The notes below the pieces were generated by a model, which searched no databases, was not told the DNA's origin, and saw only the letters and a list, made by a program, of their open reading frames with translations. A stretch of 64,000 bases of DNA from [Clostridium] fimetarium. Its GTDB lineage: Bacteria > Bacillota > Clostridia > Lachnospirales > Lachnospiraceae. Made by a program: the position numbers and the translations under genes. Shown here piece after piece: positions 54,346 through 63,097 of this stretch (positions within the stretch are counted from its first letter, which is position 1; each line of letters opens with the position of its first letter). The DNA is taken from positions 62,001 to 126,000 of the forward strand of contig NZ_FOJI01000002.1 in assembly GCF_900111235.1 (NCBI RefSeq), read 5' to 3'.

Positions 54346-55719
54346 ATGGGAAAAACAGAAGAAAAACGTATTGAATTAGCTACCACAATATTGGCGAAGG
54401 TTGGTGGAGAGGGAAATGTTTCTCAGGTAAGTCACTGCTATACAAGATTAAGATTTACAATTAACAATCCTGAAAAAATAAAGGACGAAGAACTCAAAGC
54501 AGTAGAGGGTGTTCTTGGCCTCGTCGTAAGAGGAAATGAATATCAGGTTGTTATTGGACCAGATGTTGGAACACTTTATCTTGAGCTTGTTAAACTTGGA
54601 GATTTTAAAGAAGGTGGAAATGTTCAAGCACCTGTCACTAAGCAGAAAGTGAATTTATTAACACGACTTCTTGATTTTATCGGTGGAACATTTTCACCAA
54701 TCATTCCAGTTCTTGTTGCTGGCGGTCTTACCGGAGCAGTATTAACAATACTGACAAATTTCTTCGGCGTTTCAAATACATCGGGTACTTACACTGTATT
54801 TTATGCAATTAATCAGACAGCATTCTATTTCTTGCCAATCTTTATTGGCTTTAGCGCTGCAAAGAAATTAAATATTAATGCTTTTCTGGGTGCAATGCTT
54901 GGAGCTTTTCTCTTATATCCAACAATCAATGGCGCAGTAGCGATTAACTTCTTTGGACTTAATGTTCATACGGTTGCCTATAATACAACTGTATTTCCTG
55001 TAATTCTTGGTGTATTATTTATGGCGCCAATTTACAAATTATTTGACCGCGTATTGCCAAAACAAATCAAGACGATTTTCCTGCCATTATTGACAATGAT
55101 TATCGTTGCACCAATTACTTTGCTGTTCCTTGGACCTATCGGAGGAATCGGTGGCGAATATCTTGCAAAAGGAGTTTTTGCAATTTACAATTTCTCTCCA
55201 GCAATAGCTGTAATGATTATCGGAATAGCAACGCCACTTATGGTATTTTTTGGAATGAACAATGCAATGTATCCAATTGTATTTGCGCTATTTGCATCAG
55301 TGAATTGTGATCCACTTATCCTCGCTGGTATGCTTTCAGCAAATGTAGCTTGTGGAGCTGCGTGTATGGCAGTTGGTGTGAAAGCAAAGAATGTTACAAC
55401 AAAGAGCGTAGGTTTCTCAACTGGAATTACAGGGCTTATGGGAATTACAGAGCCTGCCGTATATGGTATTCTTTTTCCACTCAAAACTCCACTTGTAGGA
55501 GCAATGATTGGTGGTGGTGTAGGTGGATTACTTGCAGGTCTCTTCAAAATTGCCGGGTACTCAATTGCATCTCCAAGTTTTATTTCACTCCCAATATTCA
55601 TTGCAAATGATGGTACAATGGGAAGTCTATATAAAGCAATAATTGTTGCAGTGGTATCTTTAGTGGTTGCATTCCTGGCTACTTATATATTCTACAAAGA
55701 GAAGGACGCACTGAAGTAA
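54346..55719 (+). CDS. PTS beta-glucoside transporter subunit IIBC
   Basis: A 457-residue membrane transporter. The N-terminal IIB domain has the phosphorylated cysteine in SHCYTRLRFT (Cys31). The IIC domain (about 105-450) has about ten helices, with IIGIATPLMVFFGMNNAMYPIV and GITGLMGITEPAVYGILFPLK, the latter the conserved substrate loop of the glucose/beta-glucoside family. The IIA domain, often fused in BglP, is encoded separately by the next gene. Confidence 0.94.
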   Translation: MGKTEEKRIELATTILAKVGGEGNVSQVSHCYTRLRFTINNPEKIKDEELKAVEGVLGLVVRGNEYQVVIGPDVGTLYLELVKLGDFKEGGNVQAPVTKQKVNLLTRLLDFIGGTFSPIIPVLVAGGLTGAVLTILTNFFGVSNTSGTYTVFYAINQTAFYFLPIFIGFSAAKKLNINAFLGAMLGAFLLYPTINGAVAINFFGLNVHTVAYNTTVFPVILGVLFMAPIYKLFDRVLPKQIKTIFLPLLTMIIVAPITLLFLGPIGGIGGEYLAKGVFAIYNFSPAIAVMIIGIATPLMVFFGMNNAMYPIVFALFASVNCDPLILAGMLSANVACGAACMAVGVKAKNVTTKSVGFSTGITGLMGITEPAVYGILFPLKTPLVGAMIGGGVGGLLAGLFKIAGYSIASPSFISLPIFIANDGTMGSLYKAIIVAVVSLVVAFLATYIFYKEKDALK

Positions 55720-55738
55720 AATAGTAAGGAGTAAAAAG

Positions 55739-56242
55739 ATGGGCTTATTTTCAAAAAAAGAAATCTTACAGTCTGAGCCAGGTGTATTATATGCCATCAC
55801 CAGTGGTAATGTAATTAAAATCGAACAGGTAAAGGACGAAGTGTTTGCTCAGAAAATGATGGGTGATGGTCTGGCATTTGTATCCAAGGATGGTGAAGTG
55901 GTATCGCCTTGCGACGGTATAATTACAGCAATCTTTCAAACAAACCATGCCATTGGTATCACAACTGATGATGGAACAGAAATACTGATTCACATTGGCA
56001 TTGATACTGTAAAAGAGGGTGGAAATGGGTTTAAGGGATTTGTGAAAAATGGCGAAAGAGTGACCCGTGGTCAGAAACTGATTATTTTTGATAAGCAGAA
56101 GCTTGAAGCAAAAGGCTATGATCTAACAATTCCAATGATAATCACCAATATGGATGAAATAAACATCAAAATAATAGCAGACGGAGCCGTAACGAAAGGA
56201 ACCAAAGTAATGCAGTTTAAAAAGATTACACAAGAAGTTTAA
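55739..56242 (+). CDS. PTS glucose-type subunit IIA
   Basis: A 167-residue IIA-Glc-family protein. The phosphorylated histidine is in ILIHIGIDTV (His85) and the supporting histidine in TNHAIGI (His70); SPCDGIITAI precedes them. It passes phosphate from HPr to the IIB cysteine of the upstream gene. AAGGAG lies before the ATG. A strong terminator ends the operon. Confidence 0.95.
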   Translation: MGLFSKKEILQSEPGVLYAITSGNVIKIEQVKDEVFAQKMMGDGLAFVSKDGEVVSPCDGIITAIFQTNHAIGITTDDGTEILIHIGIDTVKEGGNGFKGFVKNGERVTRGQKLIIFDKQKLEAKGYDLTIPMIITNMDEINIKIIADGAVTKGTKVMQFKKITQEV

Positions 56243-56256
56243 TAAATTGTGTATTT

Positions 56257-56318
56257 AAAAGGAGAGATTACCCAATAACTGACTTATAGTCATTGCGTAA
56301 TCTCTCCTTTTAATGTTT
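56257..56318 (+). terminator. Terminator of the PTS operon
   Basis: AAAAGGAGAGATTAC (56257-56271) pairs perfectly with GTAATCTCTCCTTTT (56297-56311) with inner CAAT/ATTG pairing; a T-run follows. Confidence 0.92.
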
Positions 56319-56387
56319 TTTCTCGCCTTAGATTTTATTTTGTTATTTTTTCGATTTTAGTTCAAGGCTTTTATGATTTTAGTTTTA

Positions 56388-56415
56388 TTGACATTTTATG
56401 TAGTAATGATATAAT
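56388..56415 (+). promoter_or_regulatory. thiC promoter
   Basis: TTGACA (56388-56393), 16 bp, TATAAT (56410-56415): a consensus promoter whose predicted start is just before the first TPP aptamer. Confidence 0.85.
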
Positions 56416-56423
56416 AATAAAGT

Positions 56424-56508
56424 AACTAGGGGAACTTATTTAGTTGAGAAGGTTAAAACCTGACCCTTTGAACCTGTCGGCTAATACCGAAGTAGGGAAT
56501 GTCATAAA
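56424..56508 (+). promoter_or_regulatory. TPP riboswitch aptamer 1 upstream of thiC
   Basis: ACTAGGGG, GTTGAGA, ACCTGACCCTTTGAACCTGTC and GAAGTAGGGAATGT-type landmarks identify a THI-box aptamer. It is followed within 40 nt by its own terminator-like hairpin (TTCACC...GGTGGA then T8, 56523-56550). Confidence 0.95.
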
Positions 56509-56522
56509 ACAGTATGATTTTC

Positions 56523-56550
56523 GTTCACCTATTTTGGTGGACTTTTTTTT
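56523..56550 (+). terminator. Terminator-like hairpin of TPP riboswitch 1
   Basis: TTCACC and GGTGGA form a 6-bp stem (one G-U) around TATTTT, followed by CTTTTTTTT. It is the likely expression platform of the first aptamer. Confidence 0.7.
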
Positions 56551-56561
56551 AATTGAATATT

Positions 56562-56647
56562 TAGTGGGGGACTCTTTGAGTTGAGAAGGTTAAAACCTGA
56601 CCCTTTGAACCTGTCAGTTAATACTGTCGTAGGGAGTATGTTATAGA
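56562..56647 (+). promoter_or_regulatory. TPP riboswitch aptamer 2 upstream of thiC
   Basis: A second complete THI-box: TAGTGGGGGACTC, GTTGAGAAGGTTAAAACCTG, ACCCTTTGAACCTGTC and GTCGTAGGGAGT. Its core is almost identical to aptamer 1. A small ACC...GGT hairpin with TTTTTT follows at about 56663-56690. Confidence 0.95.
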
Positions 56648-56734
56648 GAACTTTTTCGTATGCTTACCTTAAATGGTGGGCATTTTTTATTGCGACAAAG
56701 ACTAATATGAACGATATTAAAATGGAGGATTAAA

Positions 56735-58048
56735 ATGAAAAACTACAAAACACAAATGGAAGCTGCCAAGAAAGGCATCATCACAAAAGAAATGGAGATC
56801 GTTGCAAAGAAAGAGTATATGGATATAGAAAAGCTTCGTTCGTTAGTCGCATGCGGACAAGTTGCTATTCCAGCCAATATCAACCATACTTCTATATCTG
56901 CCGAAGGTATTGGTACAGGATTGAAAACAAAAATTAATGTCAATCTCGGAATTTCAGGGGATTGCAAAAACTACGATGTGGAGATGCAAAAGGTTAAAAT
57001 GGCAATCAGCTTTGGTGCAGAAGCGATTATGGATTTGAGTAATTACGGAAAAACTAACACTTTTCGTAAGGAACTGATTGCTATGTCACCAGCTATGATT
57101 GGTACAGTGCCTATGTATGATGCCATTGGTTATCTAGAAAAGGATTTACTTGAAATTTCTGCAAAGGATTTTCTGAAAGTAATAGAGGTTCATGCCAAAG
57201 AAGGTGTTGATTTTATGACCATACATGCTGGTATTAATAGACGCTCTATTGAAGCATTTCGCCGTACGGGTAGAAAATTAAATATTGTTTCCCGTGGTGG
57301 GTCTTTGATTTTTGCATGGATGGAAATGACAGGAAATGAGAACCCATTTTTTGAATACTACGATGAGGTACTTGAAATTTTAAGAGAATATGACGTTACC
57401 ATCAGCCTTGGCGACGCTTTGAGACCGGGATGTCTAGATGACAGCTCCGATGCAGGTCAACTTAGCGAACTTATCGAACTCGGCTACCTTACACAGCGCG
57501 CATGGGACAAAGATGTTCAAGTTATGGTGGAAGGTCCCGGACATATGGCAATGAACGAAATTGCGGCCAATATGGTTATACAAAAAAGATTGTGCCATAA
57601 TGCACCGTTCTATGTTTTAGGGCCACTAGTCACAGATATTGCACCTGGCTACGACCACATTACATCCGCTATCGGTGGTGCTATTGCAGCAGCCAACGGT
57701 GCAGATTTCCTATGCTATGTAACTCCTGCAGAGCATTTGCGCCTTCCAGATCTGAGTGATGTAAAAGAAGGCATTATAGCATCTAAAATAGCCGCTCATG
57801 CAGCCGATATTGCAAAAGGAATCCCCCATGCTAGAGACTTAGACAATGCAATGGCTGAAGCACGCCACAAACTTGATTGGGAAGAAATGTTCAAAATCGC
57901 AATAGATGGTGAAAAAGCAAGAAATTATTTTGAAAGCACCCCACCCGCCGACAAACATTCCTGTTCAATGTGCGGCAAAATGTGTGCAGTCAGAACCACC
58001 AACATGATACTAGAGGGCAAAAAAGTTGAATTCTGCTCCGAAAAATAA
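56735..58048 (+). CDS. thiC: Phosphomethylpyrimidine synthase ThiC
   Basis: A 437-residue radical SAM enzyme that turns aminoimidazole ribotide into the thiamine pyrimidine. It has the short clostridial/archaeal form, lacking the N-terminal extension of the roughly 600-residue Bacillus and Escherichia forms. The C-terminal [12 protein letters not shown] carries the C-x2-C-x4-C-type cluster ligands, and [11 protein letters not shown] and [22 protein letters not shown] are family blocks. GGAGG precedes the ATG. No other thi biosynthesis gene is adjacent. Confidence 0.96.
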   Translation: MKNYKTQMEAAKKGIITKEMEIVAKKEYMDIEKLRSLVACGQVAIPANINHTSISAEGIGTGLKTKINVNLGISGDCKNYDVEMQKVKMAISFGAEAIMDLSNYGKTNTFRKELIAMSPAMIGTVPMYDAIGYLEKDLLEISAKDFLKVIEVHAKEGVDFMTIHAGINRRSIEAFRRTGRKLNIVSRGGSLIFAWMEMTGNENPFFEYYDEVLEILREYDVTISLGDALRPGCLDDSSDAGQLSELIELGYLTQRAWDKDVQVMVEGPGHMAMNEIAANMVIQKRLCHNAPFYVLGPLVTDIAPGYDHITSAIGGAIAAANGADFLCYVTPAEHLRLPDLSDVKEGIIASKIAAHAADIAKGIPHARDLDNAMAEARHKLDWEEMFKIAIDGEKARNYFESTPPADKHSCSMCGKMCAVRTTNMILEGKKVEFCSEK

Positions 58049-58137
58049 ACAAATCGACTTATTTTGCTCTGTTCGTAAAAAATGGTTTTTCTCTTCAAGC
58101 CCCCAGAACTGCCGTTTTTAGCTCTCGCTCACACGCC

Positions 58138-58293
58138 AAGAAAATGGAGCTATAGGGACTAAGTCCTTCGTTTAACGAACAACCCCCGCAATATGTATGA
58201 TAGAGGATGACACCGCAGGTGTCAATCAGCTAGCATACATATTGCGGGGGTTGTCCTTTAACCGACGAACGGTCCCTATAGCTCCATTTTCTT
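58138..58293. repeat. Long quasi-palindrome with the family 1 architecture, copy 4
   Basis: The outer arms 58138-58159 and 58272-58293 (AAGAAAATGGAGC...) are perfectly complementary over 22 bp, and the inner arms 58180-58199 and 58234-58253 (CAACCCCCGC...) over 20 bp. Imperfectly pairing middle strands separate them, and the apex has TGACACC-GCA-GGTGTCA. Arm and spacer lengths match copies 1-3, but neither the arms nor the middle strands are the same sequence. It lies between convergent thiC and ychF. Confidence 0.88.
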
Positions 58294-58321
58294 ACCGTCT
58301 GCCCACCTAAAACTACCAGTT

Positions 58322-59419
58322 CTAAACATTAAAACGGAACAAGATAACATCTCCGTCTTTGACAACGTATTCCTTACCTTCAATACCAACAAGTCCTTTA
58401 TCCTTTGCTGCACTATAAGTGACACAGTCAAGTAAATCTTGATAGTTTACAACTTCAGCACGAATAAATCCTCTTTCAAAATCGCTGTGAATTTTTCCAG
58501 CAGCACCGGGTGCTTTGGTACCTTTGGTGATTGTCCAAGCACGAGTTTCATCTGCACCAGAAGTTAAGTAACTAATTAATCCAAGGATTTTGTAACTTGC
58601 AGCAATCAGTTTATCAAGACCAGATGAAGAAAGTCCCAAATCTTCTAAAAACATTTTCTTTTCATCATCATCTAGTTCAGAGATTTCTTGTTCAATCTGA
58701 GCACAGATAACGAATACCTCACAATTTTCTGTGGCAGCATAATCTCTTACTTTGGCAACAAATGCGTTATTATCACCATTGTCAGCAAGATCATCCTCTG
58801 CAACGTTAGCAGCGAAAATAACAGGCTTTGCGGTAAGAAGATTCAAAGAAGCAATCAGTTCGGCTTCATCTTTATCCTCTGTCTCAAAGTTCTTAGCAAG
58901 TTTTCCATCTTCAAGGAAAGCTTTGAGGCTTTTCAGTAATTCACATTCTTTTGCAATATCCTTATTATTATTAGCAGATTTGAGTGATTTTGATAAACGT
59001 CTTTCTAGAATTTCAAGATCAGAGAATATCAGTTCAAAATTAATCGTTTCAATGTCTCGAAGTGGATCAATTGAACCATCGACATGAATAATATTCGTAT
59101 CTTCAAAACACCTTACAACATGGACAATTGCATCAACCTCACGGATGGTAGCAAGAAACTGATTGCCAAGACCTTCACCCTTTGAGGCACCTTTTACAAG
59201 ACCGGCTATATCAACAAATTCAATAACCGCGGGTGTTAGTTTAATTGAATTATAAAGAGCTGCTAATTTATTTAAACGGTCATCTGGAACGAAAACGATA
59301 CCTACATTGGGATCGATTGTACAGAATGGATAGTTGGCTGATTCTGCGCCAGCTTTTGTTAATGAGTTAAACAATGTACTTTTTCCTACGTTTGGTAAAC
59401 CAACAATACCTAATTTCAT
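58322..59419 (-). CDS. ychF: Redox-regulated ATPase YchF
   Basis: A 365-residue Obg-family P-loop protein that prefers ATP. G1 is GLPNVGKSTLFN, G3 DIAGLVKGASKGEGLGNQFL, and the altered G4 VIFAANV. The C-terminal TGS domain contains TKGTKAPGAAGKIHSDFERGFIRAEV. The length is normal. It binds ribosomes and takes part in stress responses. It is convergent with thiC and diverges from lgt. Confidence 0.96.
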   Translation of the reverse strand: MKLGIVGLPNVGKSTLFNSLTKAGAESANYPFCTIDPNVGIVFVPDDRLNKLAALYNSIKLTPAVIEFVDIAGLVKGASKGEGLGNQFLATIREVDAIVHVVRCFEDTNIIHVDGSIDPLRDIETINFELIFSDLEILERRLSKSLKSANNNKDIAKECELLKSLKAFLEDGKLAKNFETEDKDEAELIASLNLLTAKPVIFAANVAEDDLADNGDNNAFVAKVRDYAATENCEVFVICAQIEQEISELDDDEKKMFLEDLGLSSSGLDKLIAASYKILGLISYLTSGADETRAWTITKGTKAPGAAGKIHSDFERGFIRAEVVNYQDLLDCVTYSAAKDKGLVGIEGKEYVVKDGDVILFRFNV

Positions 59420-59607
59420 TTTTTAGTTCCTTTCTAAAAGCAAAATTCATATCCTAGTTTATCATATTTTGTAAGAAAATAAAAGTACGAAAAATAGTAT
59501 ATTTTATTTGATTTATTTACCATTTCAATGTACAATATGTAGATGGCTGGGGATGCTTGAGGAATATGTCATGAATACTAAATAATTATAGATAGGTAGG
59601 TACGTGT

Positions 59608-60711
59608 ATGAGTAACACAACAATTAGGTTCCCGAATTTAAATTTTGAGGTACATCCAGGGAAATCGATAGAAGTATTTGGAATTGAGCTAGCATTTTAT
59701 GGAATGATTATTGGTCTGGCAATGATGGTCGGAGTGATTATTGCATATTATGAAGCAAAGAGAACGAATCAAAACGTTGAAGATTATTTGGATTTTACAA
59801 TCTGGACGTTGATTATGGCAATCGTTGGTGCTAGATTATATTATGTAATTTTCGAATGGGACTATTATGGTCAACATTTGTTGCAAATAGTAACAGGAAT
59901 TAGAGATGGCGGATTAGCAATTTATGGTGGTATTATCGCATCTCTTATCACTTTATTTATATTTACGAAGATCAAAAAACTTAATTTTTGGTTGATGGCA
60001 GATACAGCAGTTTTAGGACTCGTAGTTGGTCAGATTATTGGTCGCTGGGGTAACTTTTTTAATAGAGAAGCATTTGGTGGATATACAAATTCAATATTTG
60101 CTATGCAGATTCCAGTCAGTGAGGCAAATGGAGTTACAAAAGATTTATTGATGAATTCATATTTATATGAAGGCCAATCATTTATTCAGGTTCATCCAAC
60201 ATTCCTTTATGAAGGAATATGGAATCTTGGCTTATTTATTTTATTGATGGCTTATAGAAAACATAAGAAGTTCAATGGCGAAGTATTTGCATTATATTTA
60301 ATTGGATATGGTGTGGGAAGAGCTTGGATTGAAGGACTTAGAACAGATCAATTAATTTTGCCATTTTTCAAGGTACCCGTATCACAAGTACTTTCAATTA
60401 TTCTTGTTTTTGCAGCAATTGCATTTATTGCATTCAACCGCATACAATTAACAAGAAAGTCAATTGCAGTTGTTTCATTGGCTACTGGAACTAGAGTAGA
60501 AGATACTGTAGAATTAGATGAAGAAACTGAAGAATCAGATAACGAATCAGAAGAATCAGATGACGAATCAGAAGAAGCCGAAGAAGCAGAAGAAGCAGAA
60601 GAAATAGAAGAATTAGAAAAAATAGAAGATTCAGAAGATAAAATAGAATTAACTGAGACAGATGAACTCGAAAATTATGATACAGGATTCAAAAATAATA
60701 TAAAGAAATAG
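59608..60711 (+). CDS. lgt: Prolipoprotein diacylglyceryl transferase with acidic C-terminal tail
   Basis: A 367-residue membrane enzyme that lipidates the lipobox cysteine. Seven helices and the signature GQIIGRWGNFFNREAFGG, preceded by DGGLAIYGGIIA and followed by HPTFLYEGIWN and GVGRAWIEGLR. Residues about 298-367 form an additional, highly acidic Glu/Ser-rich tail (EESDNESEESDDESEEAEEA and on) beyond the usual length of about 270. The ATG has only a weak SD (GATAGGTAGG). A terminator follows. Confidence 0.94.
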   Translation: MSNTTIRFPNLNFEVHPGKSIEVFGIELAFYGMIIGLAMMVGVIIAYYEAKRTNQNVEDYLDFTIWTLIMAIVGARLYYVIFEWDYYGQHLLQIVTGIRDGGLAIYGGIIASLITLFIFTKIKKLNFWLMADTAVLGLVVGQIIGRWGNFFNREAFGGYTNSIFAMQIPVSEANGVTKDLLMNSYLYEGQSFIQVHPTFLYEGIWNLGLFILLMAYRKHKKFNGEVFALYLIGYGVGRAWIEGLRTDQLILPFFKVPVSQVLSIILVFAAIAFIAFNRIQLTRKSIAVVSLATGTRVEDTVELDEETEESDNESEESDDESEEAEEAEEAEEIEELEKIEDSEDKIELTETDELENYDTGFKNNIKK

Positions 60712-60796
60712 AATTTCAATTAATAAAATAATAACTTAATAATAAAAAGCAATATGTAGAGGAAGATATATTCCTACACACTATATATTGATTTAG

Positions 60797-60840
60797 TAAA
60801 GCGAAACCAGGAAATATCTGGATTTCGCTTTATTTTTTTT
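60797..60840 (+). terminator. lgt terminator
   Basis: TAAAGCGAAACCAG pairs with CTGGATTTCGCTTTA (one bulge) followed by TTTTTTTT. Confidence 0.9.
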
Positions 60841-60851
60841 GTAAAAAACAC

Positions 60852-60880
60852 TTGAAGTTTTCATATAAATAATATAGAAT
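60852..60880 (+). promoter_or_regulatory. mraZ (dcw cluster) promoter
   Basis: TTGAAG (60852-60857), 17 bp, TAGAAT (60875-60880); the predicted start is near 60887, right at the MraZ-type repeats. Confidence 0.7.
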
Positions 60881-60889
60881 GTACATAAA

Positions 60890-60926
60890 GTGGCACAGAG
60901 TGGTAGCAAATGGTGATAAGTGGTAG
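60890..60926 (+). promoter_or_regulatory. Four 10-bp-spaced GTGG repeats, probable MraZ operator
   Basis: AGTGGCACAG, AGTGGTAGCA, AATGGTGATA and AGTGGTAGAT follow each other with TGG at exactly 60891, 60901, 60911 and 60921. Direct TGG-containing repeats spaced by 10 bp upstream of mraZ are the known MraZ binding pattern. They lie just after the predicted transcription start. Confidence 0.85.
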
Positions 60927-60978
60927 ATTATTATCATTTTAGATTTGTTAGCGTACTGCTTAGACAGGAGTTTACGAT

Positions 60979-61416
60979 ATGTTCATGGGAGAATACAACC
61001 ATACAATCGATGCAAAGGGACGACTTATTGTTCCAGCAAAGTTCAGAGAAGTTCTTGGTGACGAATTTGTTGTTACGAAGGGTTTAGATGGCTGTTTGTT
61101 TGTGTATCCTAATCAAGAGTGGCAGGCTTTTGAAGAAAAATTGAGAACATTACCACTTACGAATAAAAATGCAAGACAATTTACACGTTTCTTTTTAGCA
61201 GGAGCAGCTTCTTGTGAAGTTGATAAGCAAGGAAGGATTTTACTTCCAGCGGTACTCCGTGGATTTGCAGAATTAGAGAAAGATGTTGTTTTAGTGGGCG
61301 TTGCAAGCAGAATAGAAATCTGGAGCAGACAACGTTGGGAACAATGTTTAAATACATACGACGGTGACATGGATGAAGTGGCAGAAAACATGGAAAACCT
61401 AGGATTTAGTATATAG
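60979..61416 (+). CDS. mraZ: Transcriptional regulator MraZ
   Basis: A 145-residue AbrB-like DNA-binding protein with two SpoVT/AbrB-type halves: [24 protein letters not shown] and the second [14 protein letters not shown]. It represses the division and cell-wall cluster and its own promoter in other bacteria. CAGGAG lies before the ATG. It is followed by rsmH behind a folded spacer (61424-61491). Confidence 0.96.
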   Translation: MFMGEYNHTIDAKGRLIVPAKFREVLGDEFVVTKGLDGCLFVYPNQEWQAFEEKLRTLPLTNKNARQFTRFFLAGAASCEVDKQGRILLPAVLRGFAELEKDVVLVGVASRIEIWSRQRWEQCLNTYDGDMDEVAENMENLGFSI

Positions 61417-61423
61417 CACATAC

Positions 61424-61491
61424 CAATCGAAAACTTATACCTGAGTGAAAGCTCATCCCTGCATAACAGGGATGAGTTTATAAGTCGATTG
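61424..61491 (+). other. Structured spacer between mraZ and rsmH
   Basis: CTCATCCCTG (61452-61461) and CAGGGATGAG (61467-61476) make a 10-bp hairpin. Around it CAATCGA..CTTATA (61424-61439) pairs with TATAAGTCGATTG (61479-61491) apart from three unpaired A. The result is a two-tier stem with a 12-nt one-sided bulge. No long T-run follows, so it looks like an RNA processing or attenuation element rather than a plain terminator. Confidence 0.6.
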
Positions 61492-61550
61492 ACCTCAAAA
61501 GAGAAGAAAAGGTTACTCGAAATAACAAAATAGTAGAAAGGCGATGGCTT

Positions 61551-62495
61551 ATGGAAGAATTTAGTCACAAATCAGTTTTATTAGATGAAACAATTGGAAA
61601 TTTGAATATTAAGCCTGACGGAATATATGTGGATGGAACGCTTGGCGGCGGTGGTCATTCATATGAAATTGCAAGTAGATTATCAGTTAAGGGAAGGCTT
61701 ATTGGCATTGACCAGGATGCAGATGCAATAAATGCAGCAACTGAAAGACTTAAGCCATATGCAGACAGAGTTACAATTGTAAGAAATAATTACACCAACA
61801 TTGCTGAAGTTTTAAAAGAACTTGGAATTGACAAGGTGGATGGTATTATTCTTGACCTTGGTGTCTCATCTTATCAGATTGATACGGCCGAAAGAGGATT
61901 TACTTATATGGTTGATGCACCATTGGATATGAGAATGGATCAAAGACAAGATCAAACTGCAAAAGACATTATTAACAAATATAGTGAATTTGAATTATAT
62001 AGAGTCATAAGAGATTATGGTGAAGATAAATTTGCAAAAAATATTGCAAAGCATATAGCAGCTGCGAGATTAGATAAGGAAATTGAAACAACATTTGAAT
62101 TAACTGAAATCATCAAAGCGGCTATCCCAATGAAAATTAGAGCGGTAGGCGGACATCCTGCTAAGAAGACGTTTCAGGCAATCAGAATTGAACTGAATAA
62201 AGAGTTAGAAGTATTAACTGACTCTATTGATACGATGGTTGATTTGCTCAGTGATGAAGGCCGAATATGTATTATTACATTTCACTCGCTAGAGGATAGA
62301 ATTGTTAAGATTAGATTTAGAAATAACGAAAACAGATGTACATGCCCTCCTAATTTTCCAATGTGTGTGTGTGGGAAAAAAACCAAGGGAACAGTGATTA
62401 CAAGAAAACCAATTCTTCCATCGCAGGAAGAGTTAGAAGTAAATAAACGCTCAAAGAGTGCAAAGTTGAGGGTGTTTCAAAAAATAGTTAATTAA
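61551..62495 (+). CDS. rsmH: 16S rRNA (cytosine-1402-N4)-methyltransferase RsmH
   Basis: A 314-residue SAM methyltransferase (formerly MraW). It starts [17 protein letters not shown], with the SAM loop [23 protein letters not shown] and the substrate segment [12 protein letters not shown]. It modifies C1402 in the ribosomal P site. It is the second gene of the dcw cluster. The SD (AAAGGCG) lies 7-13 bases before the ATG. Confidence 0.96.
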   Translation: MEEFSHKSVLLDETIGNLNIKPDGIYVDGTLGGGGHSYEIASRLSVKGRLIGIDQDADAINAATERLKPYADRVTIVRNNYTNIAEVLKELGIDKVDGIILDLGVSSYQIDTAERGFTYMVDAPLDMRMDQRQDQTAKDIINKYSEFELYRVIRDYGEDKFAKNIAKHIAAARLDKEIETTFELTEIIKAAIPMKIRAVGGHPAKKTFQAIRIELNKELEVLTDSIDTMVDLLSDEGRICIITFHSLEDRIVKIRFRNNENRCTCPPNFPMCVCGKKTKGTVITRKPILPSQEELEVNKRSKSAKLRVFQKIVN

Positions 62496-62565
62496 ATATA
62501 ATTAAAATGCTGAGAAGTTAAAATAAAGATTTACATGGTAGCAAAAAAAACAAGGAGGATTTATT

Positions 62566-63072
62566 ATGTCACAGAATAACTACAGAAAAAACAATTCAAA
62601 AAGTGAAGCTTATGTGTACGGAAATACAGTAAGAAAGCTTTCTGTCGCTATGCCTGTAACTAAGCCACAAAAACGTGACAAAGCAGACGACGATCAAGAA
62701 AAGAGAGAACAAAGACAACATCATAAAGAAATGGAAAAGGCACATAAAATCAATTTCTTATATACAGTTGCCGTGGTTGGCGTATTGGCATTTATATTCA
62801 CAGTATGTGTCCAATATCTTGAATTACAGTCGGCAGTAAAGAGTAATTCTGCTGAAGTATCAAAGCTAGAATTACAGCTCAGTAAATTAACAGATCAAAA
62901 TGATATGACAGAGCTTGAAGCCAATAGTAGTATTGATTACGATTCGATAATAAATATAGCCATTAATGAATTGGGCATGAAATTTCCTAGTAAAAATCAA
63001 GTCTTTGACTATGCTTCAAAGGAAAGTGAATATGTAGAAACGTATGGTAAAAAAATACCTGCAGTAAAATAG
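62566..63072 (+). CDS. ftsL: FtsL-like cell-division protein
   Basis: A 168-residue bitopic protein: a basic and charged cytoplasmic part (1 to about 63), one membrane helix (about 64-82, FLYTVAVVGVLAFIFTVCV), then a coiled-coil-like stretch (about 85-120) and a short tail. Sequence identity in this family is low; position between rsmH and a class B PBP, and topology, support FtsL. AAGGAGG lies before the ATG. Confidence 0.85.
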   Translation: MSQNNYRKNNSKSEAYVYGNTVRKLSVAMPVTKPQKRDKADDDQEKREQRQHHKEMEKAHKINFLYTVAVVGVLAFIFTVCVQYLELQSAVKSNSAEVSKLELQLSKLTDQNDMTELEANSSIDYDSIINIAINELGMKFPSKNQVFDYASKESEYVETYGKKIPAVK

Positions 63073-63097
63073 AACGGTTGGTTTGGAGAAATGAACT

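Noticed and set aside
58049-58137. Possible small gene between thiC and the copy 4 palindrome
   Set aside because: No frame with a start and ribosome site is present; the stretch pairs imperfectly with sequence beyond the palindrome instead.
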